27,899 bases of DNA from an uncultured Bacillota bacterium (GTDB lineage Bacteria > Bacillota > Clostridia > Peptostreptococcales > Anaerovoracaceae). Below the pieces are notes generated by a model. The model had not been told where the DNA came from. It ran no database searches and was given only the letters and a program-made list of their open reading frames with translations. This document shows positions 1 to 8,188 of the stretch, piece after piece; within the stretch, counting starts at the first letter, position 1, and every line of letters starts with the position of its first letter. The stretch is from assembly GCA_946631075.1 (NCBI GenBank), contig CAMOZS010000004.1, positions 1 to 27,899 on the forward strand, in the 5' to 3' direction. A program made the translations under genes and the position numbers.

Positions 1-118
1 CGCTCTCGTTCAGGTTCATGGCGTGGGCGTGGCCCTGGCTGCCGAATCCGATGATAGCAACGGTCTTGCCGTCTAACATTCCGAGGTTGCAATCCTGATC
101 GTAGTACTTCTTAATCAT
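1..118 (-). CDS. ilvC: Ketol-acid reductoisomerase, N-terminal part (cut by window edge)
   Basis: Only the first 39 codons are inside the window. The protein begins MIKKYYDQDCNLGMLDGKTV and continues with GFGSQGHAHAMNL, the NADPH-binding Rossmann glycine motif (GxGxxG) typical of IlvC near residues 24-32. IlvC catalyses the isomerisation and NADPH reduction of acetolactate or acetohydroxybutyrate to the dihydroxy acid in valine, leucine and isoleucine synthesis. The ATG is preceded by AAGGAG at good spacing. The gene lies 57 bp downstream of ilvN on the same strand, so ilvB-ilvN-ilvC is very likely one transcript. The identification is firm. Nothing can be said about the catalytic C-terminal knotted domain, which lies outside. 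Confidence 0.95.
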   Translation of the reverse strand, partial: MIKKYYDQDCNLGMLDGKTVAIIGFGSQGHAHAMNLNES

Positions 119-175
119 TGTCCTTTTCTCCTTTATATATTGTTATTTCAATAATTTACGAAATATGATTTATGT

Positions 176-700
176 TCAGTCAGCGTCCTTGGTGTCGATC
201 AGCGCTTCGTCGACTCTGGAAATGCCGGTGATTCCGGTCCGGCAGACCTCCAGGATGTCGTAACAGCTGATAATGTCCATGAATCCGTCGATCTTCTCGG
301 AGTTGCCGGTCAGCTCGACGATCATGCTGGTCCGGGACAGGTCATCGATCTTGCCCCGGTAGATCTCAACGATCTCACGGATGGCGGACCGCTCGGTCTT
401 GTCGGCCCGCAGCTTGATCAGCAGCAGCTCACGGTAGATACTGTTCCGCTTGTCCAGAGGGGAGATCTTCTTGACGACCTCCAGCTTGGCAGTCTGGGTC
501 AGGATCTGGTGAAGGGCTTGCTCGGTGCCCTGGAAGACGATGGTGATCCGGGAAAGATTGGGGTCATTGGTCGCCGATACGGTCAGGGAGTCGATGTTGA
601 ACCCTCTGCGGCCGAACAGGCTGCTGACCCGGGTCAGTACGTTGGACTGGTTGTCGACCAGGATGCTGATGACTTCTTTGCGTATGGTCTTGTTATCCAT
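176..700 (-). CDS. ilvN: Acetolactate synthase small (regulatory) subunit
   Basis: This 174-residue protein has an N-terminal ACT domain (about residues 8-82), with the motif VLTRVSSLFGRRGFNIDSL followed by VS, typical of IlvN/IlvH. The C-terminal AHAS small-subunit domain (about 85-165) includes the RELLLIKL strand. The subunit activates the IlvB catalytic subunit and gives feedback inhibition, usually by valine. The ATG at 700 has an AAGGAG ribosome site about 8 bases upstream. It starts 23 bp after the ilvB stop and is followed by ilvC, the classical ilvBNC order. The length is normal for the long form of the family (about 160-175 residues). Whether valine resistance or sensitivity applies cannot be read from the sequence. 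Confidence 0.96.
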   Translation of the reverse strand: MDNKTIRKEVISILVDNQSNVLTRVSSLFGRRGFNIDSLTVSATNDPNLSRITIVFQGTEQALHQILTQTAKLEVVKKISPLDKRNSIYRELLLIKLRADKTERSAIREIVEIYRGKIDDLSRTSMIVELTGNSEKIDGFMDIISCYDILEVCRTGITGISRVDEALIDTKDAD

Positions 701-723
701 TTCGATGTCTCCTTTCTGGTCTC

Positions 724-2385
724 TTATCCGATGATCATATCCTCAAGTGTGCCGCCGCCCGGGATCATGGGCAGTACCCGCTCATCCGGCGAGATCACGC
801 ATTCGATCCATACCGGGCCGGACTCCTGCAAAGCCTGGCGGAAGGCGTCTTCGAATTCCTGTGGTGTGGTCGCCCGGAATCCCTTGCCGCCAAAGGCCTC
901 GATCAGCTTGGGGAAGTCGGTCTTGCGGTGGGGGGTGGTGGCGCTGTAGCGCTTGCCGTAGAAGGCTGTCTGCCACTGGTAGACCATGCCCAGGACGGTG
1001 TTGTTCATGATGACCGTGATGATGGGCAGGTTCTCGCTGACCGCTGTGCAGGCCTCGTTCAGGTTCATATGGAAGGAACCGTCTCCGGTCACGTGGATGA
1101 CCCGGTAGTCCGGACATCCGACCTGGGCCCCGATGGCGGCGCCGTAGCCGAAGCCCATGGTGCCCAGTCCGCCGCTGGTCAGGAACTTGTTGGTCCTGCT
1201 GTGGCGCAGATACTGGGCGGTCCACATCTGGTGCTGGCCGACGTCAGTGACATAGATGGTTTCCTTATCGGTGTTGTCGCAGATGGAGGCGATGATCTCG
1301 CTGGGATGGAGCATAGCGTCGCCTTCCTTGACATCGCCGGTGGTGTTCTTCCAACCGGTGGCCTGGGATACCCATTCGGTGTGCTTCTTGTCCTTGATCA
1401 GGGGCAGGAGGGCTTGCAGGAATTCCCTGGCGTCGGCGGTGACACCGTAGTCGACGATGACGTTCTTGTTGATCTCGCTGGTATCGATATCGATCTGGAC
1501 CTTCTGGGCCCGCTTTCCGAACTTGGCCGGATTCAGGGCGACACGGTCGCTGAATCTGGCGCCGATGGCGATGACCAGGTCGGACCGGTCGATGGCCTTG
1601 TTGGCGGCGATGGATCCGTGCATGCCCAGCATGCCCAGAGTTCTGGGGTTATCGTAGCCGATCAGGCCGGCAGCCATCAGCGTGTAGGCGGCAGGGATAT
1701 CTGCCTTCTCCATCAGCTCCAGAAGCTCATCCCCGGCGCCGGAGGCGGGAACGCCGCCGCCGCAGTAGATGACCGGTTTCTCAGCCGCGTTGATCATGGA
1801 CGCCACCTTGCGGACATCTTCATCGCTGAAGGTGGGCAGGGGATCCAGGGGCAGGGGCTCCGCCGGCTTGTAGTTGATGGTGGCTGCGGTGACATCCTTG
1901 GTGATGTCGATCAGGACCGGTCCCTTACGGCCGCTGTTGGCGATGCGGAAAGCATTGCGGATAGCATCGGCCAGGTCCTCGATATGATTAACAAAATAAG
2001 TATGTTTCGTTACCGGAATGGTGATGCCTGTGATGCTGACCTCCTGGAAGGCGTCTCTGCCGATCAGGGGATCGGGGACATTGCAAGTGATGGCAACCAT
2101 CGGGATGCTGTCCATAAAGGCGGTAGCGATACCGGTGACCAGGTTGGTCGCTCCCGGGCCGCTGGTGGCGAAGACGACGCCGGTCTTGCCCGTCGCTCTG
2201 GAATAGCCGTCCGCTGCGTGGGCAGCGCCCTGTTCGTGGGCGGAAAGCACGTGTCTGATCCGGTCCTTGTACTCATACAGCGTATCGTACAGGTTGAGGA
2301 TCGTTCCGCCCGGATACCCGAAGATGGTATCCACTCCGTGCTCCAGCAGAACCTCGGCAACCAGCTGTGATCCTGTAACTCTCAT
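724..2385 (-). CDS. ilvB: Acetolactate synthase large (catalytic) subunit
   Basis: This 553-residue thiamine diphosphate enzyme condenses pyruvate with pyruvate or 2-oxobutyrate, the first committed step of branched-chain amino acid synthesis. The N-terminal TPP domain carries IFGYPGG and the catalytic glutamate E51 in SAHEQGAAHAADGY. The central domain has the FAD-linked region (GMLGMHGSIAANKAI, IGARFSDRV). The C-terminal TPP/Mg domain has GDGSFHMNLNEA ending in IMNN, the GDG-x(n)-NN cofactor motif, then the GMVYQWQ segment found in true AHAS enzymes. Length is normal. The start ATG follows AAGGAGG. A sigma-A-like promoter lies about 35-60 bp upstream and leaves only a short leader, with no room for a T-box. 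The gene is transcribed divergently from the leu operon. Confidence 0.97.
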   Translation of the reverse strand: MRVTGSQLVAEVLLEHGVDTIFGYPGGTILNLYDTLYEYKDRIRHVLSAHEQGAAHAADGYSRATGKTGVVFATSGPGATNLVTGIATAFMDSIPMVAITCNVPDPLIGRDAFQEVSITGITIPVTKHTYFVNHIEDLADAIRNAFRIANSGRKGPVLIDITKDVTAATINYKPAEPLPLDPLPTFSDEDVRKVASMINAAEKPVIYCGGGVPASGAGDELLELMEKADIPAAYTLMAAGLIGYDNPRTLGMLGMHGSIAANKAIDRSDLVIAIGARFSDRVALNPAKFGKRAQKVQIDIDTSEINKNVIVDYGVTADAREFLQALLPLIKDKKHTEWVSQATGWKNTTGDVKEGDAMLHPSEIIASICDNTDKETIYVTDVGQHQMWTAQYLRHSRTNKFLTSGGLGTMGFGYGAAIGAQVGCPDYRVIHVTGDGSFHMNLNEACTAVSENLPIITVIMNNTVLGMVYQWQTAFYGKRYSATTPHRKTDFPKLIEAFGGKGFRATTPQEFEDAFRQALQESGPVWIECVISPDERVLPMIPGGGTLEDMIIG

Positions 2386-2419
2386 AGTTTCCTCCTTGGT
2401 GTATATAATGCTAAACTAT

Positions 2420-2447
2420 ATTATATACAGTTCACGGGCAAAAGCAA
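2420..2447 (-). promoter_or_regulatory. Predicted promoter of ilvBNC
   Basis: Read on the minus strand, TTGCTT (2442-2447) and TATAAT (2420-2425) are separated by 16 bp. The expected start site near 2413 leaves a leader of about 28 bases before the ilvB ATG. The -10 is perfect and the -35 matches four of six consensus positions. Confidence 0.55.
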
Positions 2448-2523
2448 CAAGAAATTTTCATTTTTTGTTATCGAAAGACAAAAGAAATAGAGAAAATTTG
2501 TTTTGAAAAAACGAAGAACAAGG

Positions 2524-2552
2524 TTGACAAACATCTTTCCTTAGTTTATTAT
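2524..2552 (+). promoter_or_regulatory. Predicted promoter of the leu operon
   Basis: A perfect -35 TTGACA (2524-2529), a 17 bp spacer and TATTAT (2547-2552) form a strong sigma-A-like promoter. It lies directly upstream of the T-box leader and is back-to-back with the ilvB promoter, about 75 bp away. Confidence 0.8.
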
Positions 2553-2574
2553 AAATATCGTTGAATATAGTATA

Positions 2575-2820
2575 CATAAAGATGCGTTGAACGGAATAAA
2601 TCCGGGAAGGATCTTACAGAGAGCAGCCGGCTGGTGGAAGGCTGCAGATCGAACCGGACGTCTCACCCGGGAGCAGAACCTTTGAGAGGGCATGTGATCC
2701 CCCGCCCAGGCGGAGCGGAGAGTCCGGAATCGGTCCGGATCATTCGAAACAGCATGTCAACAAGAGTGGTACCGCGGAGGATCGCCTTCGTCTCTTGATT
2801 GAGATGAAGGTTTTTATTTT
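2575..2820 (+). promoter_or_regulatory. T-box leader of leuA (probably leucine-specific)
   Basis: The T-box core AGAGTGGTACCGCG is at 2763-2776, with UGGU (2767-2770) available to pair with the tRNA acceptor end. A Stem I can be drawn: 2602-2606 with 2666-2670, 2610-2614 with 2646-2650, and 2623-2628 with 2640-2645, with the conserved GAGAG and GGxTGGTG elements at its top. The 3' side of the internal loop contains CTC (2662-2664) followed by A. This is a candidate leucine specifier codon and agrees with the downstream genes. The antiterminator is supported by GCG 2774-2776 pairing with CGC 2783-2785, which competes with the terminator. Uncharged tRNA-Leu should therefore permit read-through into leuA. 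The class is certain; the specifier is inferred. Confidence 0.92.
2785..2820 (+). terminator. T-box-controlled intrinsic terminator before leuA
   Basis: A 10 bp stem (2785-2794 with 2801-2810, one G-U pair), loop TTGATT and the run TTTTTATTTT form a typical rho-independent terminator. Its 5' arm shares bases with the antiterminator of the T-box, so the two structures are mutually exclusive. Confidence 0.9.
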
Positions 2821-2865
2821 GCGAAGCGCAGTGGAATGAAGAGAGAAAGAGGTAGGAAAACAGGC

Positions 2866-4566
2866 ATGAACAATTACACCAAGTACAGGCCGGGATACTA
2901 TCCGGTCGGCGGTAAGTACATGAAATGGGCTCAGAAGGATCACATCGAGAAGGCGCCGGACTGGTGCAGCGTGGACCTGAGGGACGGCAATCAGGCATTG
3001 ATCGTTCCCATGAGTCTGGATGAGAAGATCGAGTTCTTTCAGTATCTGGTCAAGATCGGATTCAAGGAGATCGAAGTGGGATTCCCCGCGGCATCCGAAA
3101 CGGAATACCAGTTTTTGCGCACGCTGATCGAAGAGGATATGATCCCGGATGATGTGACCGTCCAGGTGCTGACCCAGTCCCGCCGCCACATCATCAGGAA
3201 GACCTTCGATTCCCTGGTGGGGGCCAAGAAGGCCGTCGTTCACCTGTACAATTCCACATCGGTGGCTCAGCGGGAGCAGGTATTCCGCAAGGATAAGGAT
3301 GCCATCAAGAAGATCGCGACCGACGGGGCCGAGATGATCAAAAAATACGCGGCCAAATATGAAGGAACGGAATTCCGCTTCGAATATTCGCCGGAGAGTT
3401 TCACCGGAACGGAGATGGACTACGCGGCTGAGGTATGCAACGCGGTCATCGATATCTGGGAGCCGACTCCGGACAACAAGGTCATCATCAATCTGCCGGC
3501 AACGGTCGCCATGTCCATGCCTCACGTATATGCCTCTCAGATCGAATACATGTGCGAACATCTCCACAACCGGGAGAATCTGCTGATCTCCCTCCATCCC
3601 CACAATGACCGGGGAACGGCGGTGGCGGACGCTGAGCTGGGGATCCTGGCCGGCGGCGACCGGGTGGAAGGGACCCTCTTCGGCAACGGCGAGAGGACCG
3701 GCAACGTGGACATCGTGACCCTGGCCATGAACATGTATACCCATGGCATAGATCCCGGACTGGATTTCTCCAACATGCCGGAAGTGGTATCCACATATGA
3801 GAAGTTTACCGACCTGAAGGTCCATCCCAGACAGCCCTACGGCGGCCAGCTGGTCTTCGCGGCCTTCTCCGGTTCCCATCAGGATGCCATCGCCAAGGGC
3901 ATGAAGTACCGGCTCAACAACGATCCGGGCCGGTGGACCGTGCCTTACCTGCCTTTGGATCCCAACGATGTGGGAAGAGAATACGAAGCGGACGTGATCC
4001 GGATCAACAGCCAGTCGGGCAAGGGGGGAGTCGCCTACATCCTGGAGCAGAATTTCGGCTACAGCATCCCGCCGGCCATGCGGGAGGAGATCGGCTACAT
4101 GGTCAAGGACATCTCCGACAAGGCCCACAAGGAGCTGTCGCCGCTTGAGGTCTACAAGGCCTTCGCCAAGGAATACGTCAACCGGTTCGATCCCATCGAC
4201 ATCACCGACGCCACCTTCGAGAAGGCTTCCGATTACAAGGCCAATGACGGCATGATCGCCTCCATCAAGGTCAGGATCGATGATAAGATCTATGAGCTGG
4301 AGGCCCTGGGCAACGGCCGTCTTGACGCCATCAGCAACGCCCTCAAGAAGTCGCCCTATACATTCAACTACAACTTCATCACTTATTCGGAGCACGCCCT
4401 GTCCTCGGATTCCCACTCCAAGGCAGCGTCCTATATCTGCATCGAGGATCCGGAAGGGAGGGCCTTCTGGGGAGTCGGGACCCACGAGGATATCATCCTG
4501 GCCTCGGTCAACGCCCTGGTCAGCGCTCTGAACCGGATGAACCGAAAAGATCATTTTGTGAAATAA
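2866..4566 (+). CDS. leuA: 2-Isopropylmalate synthase (long, LeuA type 2)
   Basis: The 566-residue protein condenses acetyl-CoA with 2-oxoisovalerate, the first step of leucine synthesis. The N-terminal TIM barrel begins with CSVDLRDGNQAL, holding the metal and substrate residues, and continues with the paired-histidine metal motif SLHPHNDRGTAVADAE and the GNGERTGNVD signature. The C-terminal part (about 430-560) is the regulatory dimer domain for leucine feedback. The CSVDLRDGNQAL form and the length match the actinobacterial/yeast-like branch of LeuA rather than the 510-520-residue enterobacterial form. I chose the ATG at 2866 because AGGTAGG lies 9 bases upstream. An in-frame ATG at 2836 lies close to the terminator and lacks a good ribosome site. 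First gene of leuACDB. Confidence 0.95.
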   Translation: MNNYTKYRPGYYPVGGKYMKWAQKDHIEKAPDWCSVDLRDGNQALIVPMSLDEKIEFFQYLVKIGFKEIEVGFPAASETEYQFLRTLIEEDMIPDDVTVQVLTQSRRHIIRKTFDSLVGAKKAVVHLYNSTSVAQREQVFRKDKDAIKKIATDGAEMIKKYAAKYEGTEFRFEYSPESFTGTEMDYAAEVCNAVIDIWEPTPDNKVIINLPATVAMSMPHVYASQIEYMCEHLHNRENLLISLHPHNDRGTAVADAELGILAGGDRVEGTLFGNGERTGNVDIVTLAMNMYTHGIDPGLDFSNMPEVVSTYEKFTDLKVHPRQPYGGQLVFAAFSGSHQDAIAKGMKYRLNNDPGRWTVPYLPLDPNDVGREYEADVIRINSQSGKGGVAYILEQNFGYSIPPAMREEIGYMVKDISDKAHKELSPLEVYKAFAKEYVNRFDPIDITDATFEKASDYKANDGMIASIKVRIDDKIYELEALGNGRLDAISNALKKSPYTFNYNFITYSEHALSSDSHSKAASYICIEDPEGRAFWGVGTHEDIILASVNALVSALNRMNRKDHFVK

Positions 4567-4594
4567 ACTGTATATATAATGGAGGAAAACGATT

Positions 4595-5854
4595 ATGGGA
4601 ATGACGATGACCCAGAAGATCCTGGCGGCTCACGCCGGACTGGATGAGGTGAAGGCGGGCCAGCTGATCCGGGCGGATCTGGACATGGTCCTTGGCAACG
4701 ACATCACCACGCCGGTAGCTATCCGGGAGTTTGAGAAGGCCGGATTCGAAGGCATCTTTGACCGGGAGAAGATCTCCATGGTCATGGACCACTTCACGCC
4801 GAACAAGGACATCAAGTCCGCTGAGCAGTGTATGACCTGCAGGACCTTTGCCCGCAGGTTCGACGTCGAGAATTTCTATGACGTGGGCCGTATGGGGATC
4901 GAGCACGCTCTCCTGCCGGAGCAGGGGATAGTCAAGGCCGGAGACTGCATCATCGGAGCGGACTCCCACACCTGTACCTACGGAGCACTGGGAGCATTTT
5001 CGACGGGAGTCGGGAGCACGGACATGGCCGTGGGAATGGCCACCGGCCAGGCCTGGTTCAAGGTTCCGGAAGCTCTGAAGTTCGAGCTGACCGGCCAGCT
5101 GGGCGAGAACGTGACCGGCAAGGACGTGATCCTGCACATCATCGGCATGATCGGCGTTGACGGGGCCCTCTACAAGTCCATGGAGTTCACCGGAGAGGGA
5201 GTGAAGAGCCTGTCCATGGATGACCGGCTCTGCATCGCCAACATGGCCATCGAGGCCGGCGGCAAGAACGGGATCTTCCCGGTGGATGAGATCACAGAGG
5301 AATACATGAGAGGCCGGGTCAAGGGAGAATGGAAGGCCTTCCAGGCGGACGAAACGGCTGAATACGCGGCGGAGTACACCATAGATCTGTCGGCCCTGAA
5401 GCCGACCGTTTCCTTCCCCCATCTTCCGGAGAACACCCGGACCATCGATGAGGTAGGGGAAGTGCCCATCCAGCAGGTGGTCATCGGCTCCTGCACCAAC
5501 GGACGGCTGGAGGATATGGCCATGGCGGCGAAGATCCTGGAAGGGAAGACGGTCCACAGGGACGTGCGGGCCATCATCATCCCGGCCACCCAGCAGGTCT
5601 ACAAAGACTGTATCCGGCTGGGCTATCTGGACACCTTCATCGACGCGGGCTGCGTAGTGTCGACTCCGACCTGCGGACCCTGCCTGGGAGGCCACATGGG
5701 CATCCTGGCCGAAGGGGAGCGCTGCGTAGCGACGACCAACCGGAACTTTGTCGGCCGGATGGGCCACGTCAAGTCGGAAGTCTACCTGGCCAGCCCCGCG
5801 GTAGCTGCGGCGTCTGCAGTGGCCGGTAAGATCGCCGGACCGGATCAGATCTAA
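4595..5854 (+). CDS. leuC: 3-Isopropylmalate dehydratase large subunit
   Basis: This 419-residue aconitase-family subunit isomerises 2-isopropylmalate to 3-isopropylmalate together with LeuD. Three cysteine ligands for the [4Fe-4S] cluster are visible: C300 in GSCTNGR, and C360 and C363 in TPTCGPCLGGHMG. The active-site region GADSHTCTYGALGAF is present. The length of about 420 residues marks the archaeal/homoaconitase-like LeuC group rather than the 465-residue bacterial form. The ATG follows GGAGG at normal spacing, 28 bp after leuA. It works with the adjacent leuD. Confidence 0.95.
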   Translation: MGMTMTQKILAAHAGLDEVKAGQLIRADLDMVLGNDITTPVAIREFEKAGFEGIFDREKISMVMDHFTPNKDIKSAEQCMTCRTFARRFDVENFYDVGRMGIEHALLPEQGIVKAGDCIIGADSHTCTYGALGAFSTGVGSTDMAVGMATGQAWFKVPEALKFELTGQLGENVTGKDVILHIIGMIGVDGALYKSMEFTGEGVKSLSMDDRLCIANMAIEAGGKNGIFPVDEITEEYMRGRVKGEWKAFQADETAEYAAEYTIDLSALKPTVSFPHLPENTRTIDEVGEVPIQQVVIGSCTNGRLEDMAMAAKILEGKTVHRDVRAIIIPATQQVYKDCIRLGYLDTFIDAGCVVSTPTCGPCLGGHMGILAEGERCVATTNRNFVGRMGHVKSEVYLASPAVAAASAVAGKIAGPDQI

Positions 5855-5867
5855 GGAGGATTAAGGA

Positions 5868-6353
5868 ATGAAAGCGAACGGAACAGTATTCAAATACGGA
5901 GACAATGTGGACACCGATGTCATCATCCCGGCCCGGTACCTGAATATCGCGGACAGGAAAGAGCTGGCGGCCCACTGCATGGAGGATATCGATACGGAAT
6001 TCGTCAGCCAGGTAAAGGCGGGAGATATCATGGTCGGCGGCGAGAACTTCGGCTGCGGATCCTCCCGGGAGCATGCTCCCATGGTCATCAAGGAGAGCGG
6101 CATCGACTGCGTCATCGCCAAGACCTTTGCCAGGATCTTCTACCGGAACGCCATCAACATCGGCCTTCCCATCCTGGAGTGCCCGGAGGCAAGCGAGGGG
6201 ATCAAAGCCGGCGATAAGGTCAGCATCGATTTCGATACGGGCGTGATCACCGACGAGACGACCGGAGAGAGCTGGCAGGCCCAGCCTTTCCCCGAGTTCA
6301 TCAAGGAGATCATGGCAGCCGGCGGACTGGTAAAGAGCTTAACGAAGAAATAA
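5868..6353 (+). CDS. leuD: 3-Isopropylmalate dehydratase small subunit
   Basis: This 161-residue swivel-domain subunit partners LeuC. The motif GENFGCGSSREHAP, which supplies substrate-binding serine and arginine, is at about residues 57-70, and FKYGDNVDTDVIIPARYL near the N-terminus is typical. Its short length matches the LeuD partner of the 420-residue LeuC type. It starts 13 bp after leuC behind a strong AAGGAGG, and leuB follows 13 bp later, so translation of the three genes is closely linked. Confidence 0.95.
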   Translation: MKANGTVFKYGDNVDTDVIIPARYLNIADRKELAAHCMEDIDTEFVSQVKAGDIMVGGENFGCGSSREHAPMVIKESGIDCVIAKTFARIFYRNAINIGLPILECPEASEGIKAGDKVSIDFDTGVITDETTGESWQAQPFPEFIKEIMAAGGLVKSLTKK

Positions 6354-6366
6354 CAGGGAGGACGAT

Positions 6367-7443
6367 ATGAACTATAAGATCGCGGTGATCCCGGGAGATG
6401 GGATCGGCCCGGAGGTCATCGAGCAGACCCGCCGGGTCCTGGAAGTCATCGGGGAAAAGTACGGATATACCTTCGATTTCACGGAGGTCCTGGCCGGCGG
6501 ATGCGCCATCGACGCGACCGGTCAGTGTCTGCCGGAGGAGACGGTCGAGATCTGCAAGGCTAGCGACGCTGTTCTGCTGGGAGCGGTCGGCGGCCCCAAA
6601 TGGGACCACCTGCCGGGAGCCGAGCGTCCGGAGATGGCCCTTCTGGGTCTTCGGGGCAAGCTGGGCCTCTTCGCCAACCTGCGTCCGGCCATGCTGTTTG
6701 AAGAGCTGGCTGATGCCTGCCCCCTGAAGCCGGAGCTGGTGTCCGGAGGTCTGGACATCGTCGTGGTCAGGGAGCTGACCGGCGGGATCTACTTCGGAGA
6801 GAAGGGGATCAAAGAGACCGACAAGGGGACAGCGGCCTACGATGTGGAGGAGTACTCCGAGATGGAGGTCCGCCGGATCGCCAGGGTGGCCTTCGACATG
6901 GCCATGAAGAGAAACCGGAAGGTCACCAGCGTGGACAAGGCCAACGTGCTGGAGAGCTCCCGCCTGTGGCGGCGGATCGTAAACGAGGTGGCTCAGGATT
7001 ATCCGGAAGTGGAGCTGAATCACTTCTATGTGGACAACGCGGCCATGCAGCTGGTCAGAGGACCCAAGCAGTTCGATGTCATCGTGACCAGCAATATCTT
7101 CGGCGATATCCTGTCCGATGAGGCCAGCCAGGTCACCGGTTCCATCGGCATGCTCCCGTCGGCAAGCCTTGCCACGGGCAACTTCGGCATGTATGAGCCG
7201 GTCCACGGCTCAGCTCCGGACATCGCCGGAACGGATACGGCCAATCCTATGGCCACTATCCTGTCCGCGGCCATGATGCTCCGCTACACCTTCGGTCTTC
7301 TGGAGGCTGCGGATGACATCGAAGCTGCCGTGCAGAAAGTCCTGGCCGACGGCTGGCGGACCGCGGATATCGCAAAGCCAGGTGAGGCTGTGATCGGAAC
7401 GAAAGAGTGCGGCGACCGGATCGTAGAAGCGATCAGGGGATAA
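6367..7443 (+). CDS. leuB: 3-Isopropylmalate dehydrogenase
   Basis: The 358-residue protein oxidises and decarboxylates 3-isopropylmalate to 4-methyl-2-oxopentanoate using NAD. Family marks seen are IPGDGIGPEV at the N-terminus, LLGAVGGPKWD, the substrate arginine region RGKLGLFANLRP, VVRELTGGIYFGEKG with the catalytic tyrosine, TSVDKANVL with the catalytic lysine, the metal aspartates in FGDILSDEAS, and the NAD loop EPVHGSAPDIAGTDTANPMA. Length is normal. The ATG follows CAGGGAGG. It is the last gene of leuACDB and is closed by a terminator about 26 bp downstream. The aminotransferase and ilvD are not in this window. Confidence 0.97.
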   Translation: MNYKIAVIPGDGIGPEVIEQTRRVLEVIGEKYGYTFDFTEVLAGGCAIDATGQCLPEETVEICKASDAVLLGAVGGPKWDHLPGAERPEMALLGLRGKLGLFANLRPAMLFEELADACPLKPELVSGGLDIVVVRELTGGIYFGEKGIKETDKGTAAYDVEEYSEMEVRRIARVAFDMAMKRNRKVTSVDKANVLESSRLWRRIVNEVAQDYPEVELNHFYVDNAAMQLVRGPKQFDVIVTSNIFGDILSDEASQVTGSIGMLPSASLATGNFGMYEPVHGSAPDIAGTDTANPMATILSAAMMLRYTFGLLEAADDIEAAVQKVLADGWRTADIAKPGEAVIGTKECGDRIVEAIRG

Positions 7444-7469
7444 GCCGGTTTGAAATCAGCGAAATGGAA

Positions 7470-7495
7470 AAGGCTGCCGCGTGAGCGGCAGCCTT
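7470..7495. terminator. Two-way terminator between leuB and the CoA-transferase genes
   Basis: An 11 bp perfect GC-rich stem (7470-7480 with 7485-7495) with a GTGA loop lies between two converging transcription units. The run after it on the plus strand is weak (CTCGTT). On the minus strand it is followed by TTTTCCATTT, so it may work better for the leftward genes. Confidence 0.75.
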
Positions 7496-7531
7496 CTCGT
7501 TAGAAACGTAATTATTTATATCCTTAAGGGA

Positions 7532-8188
7532 TCAGTCTTCGTTGTAAGGCTTCAGGTTGTCAGCCCAGATCAGCTCAACACCGGTCGCGGCCTGGACTTC
7601 TTCCTTGGTGTAGTCCGGGTGGAGCTCGGAAACCATGATGCCTTCCGGAGTGACGGCCATGACCACCATCTCGGTGATGATCTTGGTGACGCATCTCTCC
7701 GCCGTCAGGGGCAGGGAGCACTGCTTCTTGATCTTATGATTACCCTTCTGGGTGTGGAGCATGGTGATGATGACCTCGGGACATCCTACGCACAGGTCCA
7801 TGGCTCCGCCCATTCCGGCGACTTTCTTGCCCGGAACGATCCAGTTGGCCAGGTCGCCGTTTTCGGCGACTTCCATAGCGCCCAGAACGGTCGCCTTGAC
7901 GTGGCCGCCTCTGACCAGACCGAAGGACTCGGCTGTATCAAAGTACTTGACTCTGGGAAGAGCGGTTACATACTGGCCGCCGGAGTTGATGATGTCCACG
8001 TCCAGAGTTTCCTCGTCGGCAAGAACGTCGATCCCGGCGAATCCGTTCTCGGAGTGGCAGGTGACCACGACGTCTTCCGGAAGATAGTCAGCGACCATGG
8101 TCGGCATGCCGATACCCAGGTTGATGAAATCTCCGTCTTCAAATTCCTTCGCGCATCTCTTCGCGATCCTTGCTTTTAAATCTGCCAT
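7532..8188 (-). CDS. CoA-transferase beta subunit (AtoA/CtfB type)
   Basis: This 218-residue subunit belongs to the two-subunit 3-oxoacid CoA-transferase family, which includes butyrate-acetoacetate CoA-transferase. The catalytic glutamate is E47 in HSENG. Also seen are NLGIGMPT near residue 22, RGGHVKATVLGAMEVA, DLANWIVPGK, and the family signature GMGGAMDLCVG. The start has AAGGAG 6-7 bases upstream and overlaps the alpha-subunit gene by 13 bp, as expected for a coupled heteromer. The acid substrate (acetoacetate, butyrate or another short acid) cannot be told from sequence alone, and no fermentation genes lie nearby. I therefore leave the symbol empty. Confidence 0.92.
   Translation of the reverse strand: MADLKARIAKRCAKEFEDGDFINLGIGMPTMVADYLPEDVVVTCHSENGFAGIDVLADEETLDVDIINSGGQYVTALPRVKYFDTAESFGLVRGGHVKATVLGAMEVAENGDLANWIVPGKKVAGMGGAMDLCVGCPEVIITMLHTQKGNHKIKKQCSLPLTAERCVTKIITEMVVMAVTPEGIMVSELHPDYTKEEVQAATGVELIWADNLKPYNED

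Noticed and set aside
2452..2498. A full CodY box between ilvB and leuA
   Set aside because: The two halves AATTTTC and GAAAATT are 32 bp apart instead of one base, so no complete box is present.
2740..4554. A long open frame of about 600 codons on the strand opposite leuA
   Set aside because: It is antisense to a well-supported gene, has no family signature, and reflects the GC-rich third codon positions of leuA. The same holds for long antisense frames opposite ilvB, leuC, the polymerase, the acyltransferase and fabF.
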